64,000 nucleotides of DNA from Lepidodermella squamata. Its lineage: Eukaryota; Gastrotricha. Positions 56,280-64,000 of the stretch are shown here, piece after piece. The stretch is taken from NCBI GenBank assembly GCA_047495785.1, contig JBLDXI010000010.1:1674001-1738000 (forward strand), in the 5' to 3' direction. A program made the translations under genes and the position numbers. Every line of letters starts with the position of its first letter. Position 1 is the stretch's first letter. The notes beneath the pieces were generated by a model. That model was not told the DNA's origin and made no database searches. It worked only from the letters and a program-made list of their open reading frames with translations.

Positions 56280-56767
56280 CGTTGACTCACAGTGGGACGG
56301 TTCTTGGTCCTTACCTAGTCTTGCTTGATGATTTCGAATTCTCGATATTCAGACCTCCAGGAGGCTTCAAGCCACCTCGAAAGACGTGAGACACCACAGT
56401 GTCGCCGAAAAGGCTTATTGATTTAGTGGCGTGGAAGCCATAGAAATTTGAACATTTCAAACATTTCACCTCAGATTACCCTAAAAAATCTCGACTAAGA
56501 TTTTAAGAAAATAAGAAAAATGGCGTTGACTCACAGTGGGACGGTTCTTGGTCCTTACCTAGTCTTGCTTGATGATTTCGAATTCTCGATATTCAGACCT
56601 CCAGGAGGCTTCAAGCCACCTCGAAAGACGTGAGACACCACAGTGTCGCCGAAAAGGCTTATTGATTTAGTGGCGTGGAAGCCATAGAAATTTGAACATT
56701 TCAAACATTTCACCTCAGATTACCCTAAAAAATCTCGACTAAGATTTTAAGAAAATAAGAAAAATGG
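56280..56767 (+). repeat. Perfect-looking 244-bp tandem duplication
   Basis: The sequence beginning gttgactcacagtgggacgg at 56281 recurs at 56525 with no differences found by eye through aaaataagaaaaatgg. Two adjacent copies; no coding. Either very recent or a local assembly artefact. Confidence 0.85.
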
Positions 56768-57061
56768 CCTCGGAATAAATTGCGCGGCTAATTATTAATT
56801 GATGCAATAAACAACTCGATTTTTTCAAGCTCGCGTTTATCGAAATTATAAATTTTCACCCATGAACTTTGTTGAGGTCCATACGATATTAAACAGAGGT
56901 CGACGTTGTTGTTATCGTTCGACTCCCTTGTTCCTTGATCTTGAAAGCGGCATCAAAATATCACAATGTCAAAATCTCGCCAAACCCCAGTTTTCACTTT
57001 TTCCCGGTCAAATGTTTTGAACAACTTTGGTAATTCTGGAATCCTTGTCACTTGCTTACTA

Positions 57062-57888
57062 CAATGTGTCCGCGAAATAATACGCACCTAAAAATAGACG
57101 AGTCGCCAAGTGGCATCTGTGTCGCGTGCCCTAAAATCTTAGCTAGTGCGATCTTTGCGATCTTTGCGATCTACGCGATCTACGCGATCTCTGAGATCTA
57201 AAATTTCCACCATTTTTGTGTTAGAAAAAAACTAATTTAAATCAGAATTTTAAGAAATGGAACCGATATTGCTTGGAAAAAAATGTGAGAACGTATCTAC
57301 CTATTTATGTGAGAAATGTGAAATTAAAATTTAGGCTCTTCCAAACAAGGCATAAAACATAATGGAATCGGTAGAAAAAATTCAAATAGGGGTTCAGTAG
57401 CAGAAAACACGTTCCAGTTGCTATGTTTTTCACAAACAAGCTTAAATTCAATTTAAATTCAATTCAATTCATCTCGGCGCTCGGGCTGCTTTTCATGACC
57501 GTTGTTTTTCTTTATTTTTTGTATGAAAATAAACTCGAAAGTCGTCAACATCAGGACATTTGAAAACTGGACGCATCGAGGAAATGAAAATTTGAACTGA
57601 TTTGTATATTCCATTTTTAGAGTACTTCTGTTAAACACCGTCGATAATAATTTGAAAAAATAATGTGATCATTTAAATTCCTATTTTCACTGTGTTTGCA
57701 TTCATAAAAAATACCATACTTCTCTCAGCGTGGCACGTGCGAAATAACCCTTATATTTAAAAACTAGCCGCACCATAGACATAATATCATACTGCGATTA
57801 TGTCTATGAGCCTCACACGCCTTGAGCAACATCTGCGGCTAGCCTTTCAAGTCTAAAAATAGGTGCGTATTATTTCGCGGACACACTG
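57062..57888. mobile_element. Tc1/mariner-type non-autonomous element with TA duplication
   Basis: Ends CAATGTGTCCGCGAAATAAT and the inverse of CAGTGTGTCCGCGAAATAAT, continuing as an inverted repeat for about 38 bp, flanked by TA at 57060-57061 and 57889-57890. Inside are a 9-bp tandem repeat (57139-57197) and a hairpin (catagacataat / attatgtctatg near 57775-57810). No transposase. Confidence 0.85.
57139..57197 (+). repeat. 9-bp tandem repeat (gcgatctNN)
   Basis: About six copies of gcgatcttt / gcgatctac, inside the TA-flanked element. Confidence 0.8.
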
Positions 57889-58111
57889 TATGTCTGGGAT
57901 CTGGGTGAGGTGCTGCCCTTGCATTTCAGCGAATGCCATGCGCAAGGTTTGACCGGTGTGCTGTGCAACAAGAGTGGGAACAGCGCCTATTAAAACATGC
58001 CAGCATTTCGATTAAACCAAAATGCACGAGAGTTCAACGCTTGGACACAGCTGAAGCTGAATGTGCTTTGAAAGGGTTTCCCATCTTTGCTCACTTTTTT
58101 ATCTATTTTAG

Positions 58112-59464
58112 TCATCGTTGAAGAGACGTAAGCTTTCGGCGGTTCAAATTGTCTCTTGCTTCAATATTTTCTGCCGAGAATGGTATCTTGCTATCAGGCT
58201 TGGTGTCACCAATTGGTTTCAATATTGAAGGAGTAGATGATGAGCTGATTATCGATGAACAAGCATCCATGCATTCTGCTTTGGGCTCGAAAGTTTCAGT
58301 GTCTAATCTGTTGGAGAGATTGCATAGCCCTGTATTTTTGTCATAAGCGTAGCGTGTCGCTTCCTGAAATATGCAAACTATTTTGACGAGGGATGTGACT
58401 AAACCAAAAATTACCGTTGCGAACATGAAAAGTTCCATCCAAAGACTCCCGATGCCTCTCTGCTTCCCAATGCCACATTTTCTATTTTCAATGACCTGAA
58501 TTGCTTGGCACGTGGTTACACATTGGCGAATGTCATGGAAAACTAATTTCTTAACCTCAAGCAGCAAATGAGAAGCGAAATCAAATGGCTTGAATAGATA
58601 ACACTTGCGAGAATCGGTATCGAAGACACTAAGACGTAACGGTATATCAGCAGCCATTAATTCGCCGTATGATATGAACTGCTTCCGAGTCATTGAGCAT
58701 CTTGGATCGACGCTATACTGGATAGTGGTAGCCCGGCTCGTTGCTGAATAGTTCGTAATTTAGCCTTTAATTTTGTCCTGAAAGTGAAATCAAAGATCAT
58801 TCGACTTACTTTCCGTTTTTCTGACATAATTGACACATGTTTGCATGCAGGTTTGATAATTTGCATGGGAATGTTTTACGATATGCTCCTGGTTACAATC
58901 GGCGACCCTCACCTCGCGTTGCCCAGTCTTGATGTTGAACACAATATGGCCCCTCTCGCGCCTCCCTATTTGCAGTTTCACCTTCGAGCAGCCATTGTCA
59001 TTCTCAACATACCGACAAATTTGTTCCGTGCTCAGGGCTTCGCTGTAGGTAGTCGAGTTATCTTTGCAGAGCCTTTTGCATTCGTAAAGAGTTTTGAATG
59101 AATAGCTTTTGATTTTTCCAATGTCGCCCTTGCAGTTAGCTTGATGTAATACACATTTTCCTATGTCTCTATCGAAAACGTGATAGTATTCGCCGCTGAT
59201 TTGGTGCGTGCAATTTGACTTTTCAATCAGGAATGAACATCTGACATCCGCCTTTTCCAATATCGGGGTTCCGGTAGGCTCGAGGTTCGGTTTTGTAGTA
59301 ACTTTGTGAGATGATCGGCTAGTTAAGATTTCAACCGGAAGCTGCGCTTTGCTGGAACATATCGGTTTGAGAGGGTATAGCTTACAGATTCCATTCCAAG
59401 CTTCAGACCGAACAAAATGTCCAAGAATTAAGGTTAATGCAAAATTGATAACGAATACAGCCAT
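58112..59464 (-). CDS. Secreted protein with four Kunitz-like domains
   Basis: Three exons: 59464-58810, 58743-58415 and 58363-58112; 411 residues. Signal peptide (MAVFVINFALTLILG). Domain 1 begins RCSFLIEKSNC and domain 2 ICRYVENDNGC, both with a C3-C4 half of Kunitz type (VFDRDIGKC; VFNIKTGQR, where C3 is missing). Domains 3 and 4 (RCSMTRKQF...; KCGIGKQRG...YDKNTGLC) follow in exons 2-3. The 51-nt intron inside domain 4 (gtaatttttg...catatttcag) has no in-frame stop and looks like a transmembrane helix if read through. A decayed copy of the 3' half lies at 52.9-53.4 kb. Confidence 0.8.
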
Positions 59465-59930
59465 TTACTAACTTAGAAACTTGTTGATAATTTCAATCAA
59501 TTCCGTCAAAGATCTGACATGAATTTTACATCGAACCACGATGAAATATGCATTTGTAATACTGGTCTAGAATCTAATCTCCTGATAAAAGCCGGCACTA
59601 TATGCGCAGCTAAATGAAAATACTATCAAAAGGCACAAAGAGATATTATGCCCATGTCTCACACTTTCTCAATCAGTGCCGCATCTAATTTTATGGCTAT
59701 TAATTTTGCGTCATCGTGCAAACGCCAGCATACGAGGATTCCTTGTTTGTTTAGGAAAACGACATCGACAAGAAAGAATTCATGTAACTGAAAGGGAATC
59801 GTTTTTTATTATCGAAACTAAAGCAAGAGGACGAATTTTATTAAAAAACGAGTTAGCAAAACAGATGGCAATATCCATGAATAAACTGTATATATACTCG
59901 ACGGCAGATTTGTCACGTTGTGTTTTGGAA
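59465..59930. promoter_or_regulatory. Shared spacer between divergent Kunitz gene and LGIC6
   Basis: Head-to-head genes, so this stretch must hold two promoters. A piece (tctagaatctaatctcc at 59570) recurs upstream of LGIC7 (tctggaatctaatctct at 63208), consistent with a copied promoter region. No factor site named. Confidence 0.4.
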
Positions 59931-61191
59931 ATGTCGCTATCTCCTTTCGCTATTCTACTCCTTGCTAGTGTGACGTATTGCCTCGATTTGCCTCAGACAT
60001 TTGAAGCGAATGATTTACATCCAAAAGATGAATTCTGTACAAAATTGCAAACCTACTGCCCTTTCCTTCGAAGTACTAAAGCTGAACCAAACAGAATTCG
60101 GGTAATTATGCGACTCATACCAATTTCATTCATCGGTCTTAGCGATACCGAGCAACTCTTTTCAACACAAGTCGAGCTCATAATTCAGTGGAAGCTTCCT
60201 GATTGCGCAAAATGGAAAGGACTCCAGACAAATATGAGCATAAAATACTGCTGCTATCGTGTAAAGGATGAAATTTGGGTGCCACAAATCGTGCACAGCA
60301 ATCGAATCGGCAACATTGACCCATTCACAAGGTAATTGCTTCTACTATGCTTATATTTGACTTGATTAACTTTGTTGGTTCTACTTTCATACCACAAGGG
60401 CGGATGACAAAAAGGCATACGTCACTTCTGATGGAACCGCTATGATCAGCTACATCTCAAAGTTGGATTCGACTTGTTTCCTAAGACTCAAAAAGTGAGT
60501 TCCATCGAATGCCCAGAATCGATTAAATATTTTTCAATTTGAAAGATTCCCGTTCGATACCCAAGTTTGCTCGCTAGATATAATGACTGAAAGGTTCCAG
60601 AGAAATGCAGTTCAATTCGCTCGGCCGGGTTTTGGAAGCACAAATCCACTCACAGGAGCGTTAGATTTGGGAATCCAGGATTTCTCTGATGCGGACGTTT
60701 GGCACCTGTTGAGCAAAAATGCCACCCTTCACGACTCAGATACATTGGTTAGATTCAACTTCATCATGGCCCGTAAAGCCGAATGTTACATCACCACTAT
60801 AATGTTACCAATGATTCTGCTAAAAATTCTTCAACTATCAGTATTCGCTCTCCCGGCTGATATGTCTGATCGATCTGGATTTTCGCTTACAGTTTTTCTG
60901 TCGTCATCCCTCTTGATGACTGTGATTACCGAGAGCATTCCTGACACTGCCGAAATCATATGGCTAGAAGTTAATTTCGCTGTTCAGATTTCTATCGGAG
61001 TGTTTGTATCGATTTATTGCCTCGTCACATGTCGGCTGACGAACGGCGCCAACCCTGAAATATACCTTGAGAGCAAATATACCAGATGGAAATTACGAAA
61101 GATTGATTTAATGGATGCTACTGCGTTTGCTGCGACGTTGATGCTGTGTTTGCTCTACGACATCGCGACCTGTTTGCTTATTTACTTTTGA
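59931..61191 (+). CDS. Cys-loop ligand-gated channel subunit (LGIC6)
   Basis: Three exons: 59931-60331, 60399-60494 and 60546-61191; 380 residues. The ATG at 59931 opens a signal peptide (MSLSPFAILLLASVTYC); an in-frame ATG upstream would bury it. Ligand-binding domain with GLSDTEQLFSTQ and VKDEIWVPQIVHSNR, Cys loop CFLRLKKFPFDTQVC (13 intervening residues, split by intron 2), M1 (TIMLPMILLKILQLSVFAL), M2 preceded by SDR (cation-type) and read as FSLTVFLSSSLLMTVI, a short M3-M4 loop, M4. Intron positions as in LGIC2. Tandem with LGIC7. Confidence 0.9.
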
Positions 61192-62029
61192 CAGGATCGT
61201 GCTATGTATTGAATTGCAACTCCCCTAGGTGAAACTCTGACCTTCATCACCTTCAATTTCATTCCAGAAATGTTGTTGTTTATTCGTCTGTCTGCATCAT
61301 TTAGATAATCTTGGTTTCGCTCTAGACTAGGAATTGTCATCTTAACATTTAATTGGATGAAGATATGTTGTTGTGATGTTTCTTGTGCTGATTTCGTTTT
61401 CCAACTTCAAGCAAACAAATCTATAAGCCTCATTAACATAAAAAAGCTCCCGAACCAATCCCAGAGGTAGTTCGTCCTTGATCTTTCTGGACGAGGCTTT
61501 GAAAGTCTTTTGTGTGTATAAATGACAATTCGCTTTTCAAGGAAACGGTAATTTCTCGATATATCATTTGAACGCATCATATAACACCTGTAACCTGCCC
61601 TGTTGTTATATATTAAATATCTTTCTTTTTCATTTTATATTGCCATGCTATCCTCTATTGGGCGATATAGATTTCAGAAATGAATAAAAAAGAAAAAAAG
61701 CAAGTTTTGATTATGCCGCTATGCATTTTCAGTTTTCGGGCTGCCCGAAGCCCGGATTTCAAAATTGAGTTATCATGTCATCCGCTTAGCCTTGAAGTGC
61801 AACGACAGAAATCGTGCCTCTTACACGCATGACAACATTCTTTCAGCGCTGGAACGGTCTGCGACCTGCCCAAGCTGTATTTGCCGATATCACCGAACCC
61901 TCTCATTAAAAAAAATCCGAGAATGATTGACTTCTCGCTTTTCACTATCTGCAAACTGGCCATAATTTCTGCGTAAATAAAAAACGGAGTGATTCCCGTT
62001 CTCGCAACCACGACCACCCAAAGGGTGTA
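61192..62029. other. 3' flank and spacer, no gene
   Basis: AATAAA near 61682. Nothing else recognised. Confidence 0.4.
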
Positions 62030-62410
62030 TTTTTATATTCCCCGCCTCGCCCGGGGCAGCCTGCCGGATTTCACGGGAAAACAATAAAAAAATCCGGGCT
62101 GGGCGGGCAATGAGCACATTTTTCTTTCGCCCGTGTTTTTTTGCGGATGAGCTAGGATTTGCCGGGAATCGCGGGAAAAAAGCAATAAAATAATCCGGGA
62201 AACGCGGGCGCTTGAATGCATTCAGCAATACAGCCCAACTCTCCCGCGGGAAAGCGGGGAAACGCGGAAAAAGACGATACGGGTGAGTCGGGCTGTGCGG
62301 GCAGAATAAAAAATGTACATGGGCAGTGCCCGGCTTTTTTGCGTTCGGGCAAGCAGGGCTGAATATAAAAATACACCCTGGCAGGCCGGGCTGAATATAA
62401 AAATACAACC
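62030..62410. repeat. GC-rich repeat with tatttttatattc ends
   Basis: Begins gtatttttatattc and ends with its inverse gaatataaaaatac (twice). The interior is made of many cgggc / gcccg words (gggctgggcgggc, ccgggaaacgcgggcg). A fragment recurs at 21612-21660. ORFs here are artefacts of composition. Confidence 0.7.
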
Positions 62411-63546
62411 AAACGCGCAATTCCCCAATCCCCAATCTTTAACACATTTGCAGCACAAAAATTACGCATTCAACATGTTTAAGTCTGATGGATTGATGGA
62501 TTGGATGAATGATGGCGGAGGGTTACTATTAAATGGAGTGGTAATTTGTCATTAGATATTCGGGACAATTTAGACACAGTAGGTAAATGAGACTAAGCCT
62601 GCTGCTTTGTTTGTTTCCAGCGTGCGCTTCAGTATTATTATTTATTTACTCAGTTGGGAGAATAGGCTGGGAGAGTGCGCGACCAATTGGGAGAAAAAGT
62701 TGGGATATCGGGAACACCCCTAAAAACGCTTTCGCCTTGACCGCTGCTATCTAATCAAAGTGGTAACTTCCAAGTCAAGTTTTTAATTTGAGAAGATGAA
62801 CTTTGCCTCTTATTAGTCTGACTTCAATTTTTCGTTTCCGAAGACCTCTTAGTGCGGCGTACTAACGATGTCCCATTCAGGAGCGAGTCAGGCGAGCGAG
62901 TCTGCTGCTGCCTTTCACTCCATATCGTTAGCGGCGCGCCAAAACAACCACTTTACTATTTATAGATTTTATATGGATAGTACGATCGAGAGTAGAAACA
63001 ATCAGTGCTCAAATGGCCTATCGTACTTTATCATTACGTTCGGCGACTTCAAGTACGATCGAATGAATCATCTAAGTGGTTGTTTTGGCGCGCCGCTAAC
63101 GATATGTTTCGCAAAGCGGTTTGCCTCTGGATTTTCAAAATTCATGACCTGACTGCCGATATGCATCCAAAACAGATGTAATCTGCATTGGTAATGCCTT
63201 TCTGGAATCTAATCTCTGGTAAATTCAGGCTATTGTTTCACCAAAACAATCAATTACGTGCATAACGACCGTTTGGGATCTTTCTCCAAGCTACATGGAT
63301 GGCTTGCGGCAGTGTAAGGTTCGGTTAGCCATAAAACCTTCATACCAGCAAATTTATATGCTCACGAAATTAAAATCAGCAAATGTAATGCATACGAAAA
63401 TGAAGCTCAGCAAGGTTTTGTATTGTCAAGCTTTAACACGAACCAATATTTTGTAATTAAAACTCTGCAATCGAGAAAGCTTGATGACAATATCCGGGAT
63501 CAATCTATATAATCCTATCGGCTGGGTTGAATTGTTGCATTTTGAT
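62411..63546. other. Spacer upstream of LGIC7
   Basis: No gene. Holds the repeat fragment 62817-62870 (shared with 28284-28345) and the inverted repeat at 62922-63105. Confidence 0.5.
62922..63105. repeat. Perfect 32-bp inverted repeat, 120-bp spacer
   Basis: Arms 62922-62953 and 63074-63105 are exact inverses (starting atatcgttagcggcgcgcc). The spacer has its own weaker pairing (gtacgatcga at 62978 and 63053). A short fold-back element or MITE. Confidence 0.85.
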
Positions 63547-63965
63547 ATGTCGCGTTACTTCTCCACTATTCTACTCTTTGGAAGCGTGGCTTTTTCGCAG
63601 CAAGTCCCTCTCAAATTCAAGGCGAATGAATTACATCCAAGGGATGAATTCTGCAAAAACCTGCAAACTTTCTGTCCTTACCTTCGAAATACTGACGCTG
63701 AACCTAGGTTCAGCAATGATGAGAGAGTTGAGGTAATCATACGCCTTGTGCCAATTTCATTCATCGGTCTCAGCGATACCGATCAACTCTTTTCAATGCA
63801 AGCCGAAGTTACGCTCAAGTGGCAGCTTCCTGACTGTGCTAAATGGATGAAAACCGGGAAGAATGTAACAAATCCGGGATACTGCTCGTATCGAGTAAAA
63901 GATGAAATTTGGGTGCCTCAAATAGTGCACAGCAATAGGGTCGGAAACATCGATCCATTTATATG
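63547..63965 (+). CDS. Cys-loop ligand-gated channel subunit (LGIC7), first exon only
   Basis: Exon 1 from the ATG at 63547 (signal peptide MSRYFSTILLFGSVAFS) to a gtaata donor after DPFIW at 63965; the rest lies beyond the window. Same blocks as LGIC6 (ANELHPRDEFC, GLSDTDQLFSMQ, VKDEIWVPQIVHSNRVGNIDPF) at the same exon border, so a tandem paralogue of it. The Cys loop is not in the window. Confidence 0.85.
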
Positions 63966-64000
63966 GTAATAATTCCAAAATAATTCCTGATTCTCATGTT

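Noticed and set aside
57139-57197. CRISPR-like array of short repeats
   Set aside because: Contiguous 9-bp tandem repeat without spacers, in an animal genome.
61890-62469. Overlapping long minus-strand ORFs
   Set aside because: Lie in a GC-rich word repeat with few stop codons; several frames are open at once and none has a domain.
62922-63105. Integrated vector or adaptor because of the rare-cutter sequence ggcgcgcc in both arms
   Set aside because: The octamer is only part of a 32-bp inverted repeat with no other vector sequence; a genomic fold-back element is simpler.

Overview
This window is nuclear DNA of a small-genome invertebrate animal. The genes are split by GT-AG introns that are mostly 48-57 nt long and read with the standard code. 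The families are animal ones: Cys-loop ligand-gated channels, DEG/ENaC sodium channels, secreted Kunitz proteins, a LamG-like protein and a kinase-ankyrin protein. Between them lie LINE, piggyBac-like, IS630/Tc1-like and several TIR elements. The channel families and short introns would suit a nematode, tardigrade or similar compact-genome bilaterian, but the phylum cannot be fixed from the sequence. Exon models below were made by hand from splice sites and reading phase; where exons are listed, the summed length is a whole number of codons unless noted.

Layout. 0-5.3 kb: 3' end of a LamG-like GPI-type gene (+), two secreted Kunitz genes (-) and a Cys-loop channel (-). 6.5-21 kb is a transposon graveyard: a hAT-type MITE with perfect 8-bp TSD, piggyBac relic, LINE fragments, a LINE reverse transcriptase abutting an ankyrin relic, a 1.72-kb TIR transposon carrying an IS630/Tc1-like transposase plus a SANT/Myb-like gene, a PHD-type LINE ORF1 with an internal stop, and two large hairpin repeats. 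21.7-24.6 kb: a kinase-ankyrin gene (-) hit by a 723-bp TIR element; a second copy of that element lies at 25.3-26.0 kb. 26.3-27.6 kb: Cys-loop channel. 29.5-35.2 kb: two tandem DEG/ENaC genes. 36.5-45.3 kb: three Cys-loop channels plus a channel pseudogene, made by a two-gene block duplication. 45.4-51.9 kb (-): three tandem paralogues with an unusual architecture, signal peptide + one Kunitz domain + two to six six-cysteine modules bounded by CX3C pairs. 52.9-59.5 kb (-): a Kunitz pseudogene copy, a LINE tail, a secreted Cys-rich gene and a four-Kunitz gene. 59.9-64 kb (+): two tandem Cys-loop channels, the last cut by the window edge.

The genes read as tandem arrays of neuronal-type ion channel and secreted disulfide-rich protein families, with fresh duplications, relics and paralogue-specific introns. 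The points most worth following are the Kunitz/six-Cys gene cluster, the altered conserved motifs of the DEG/ENaC pair, the two intron/Cys-loop classes of the channels, and the hairpin repeats whose arms are built from repeated short words.
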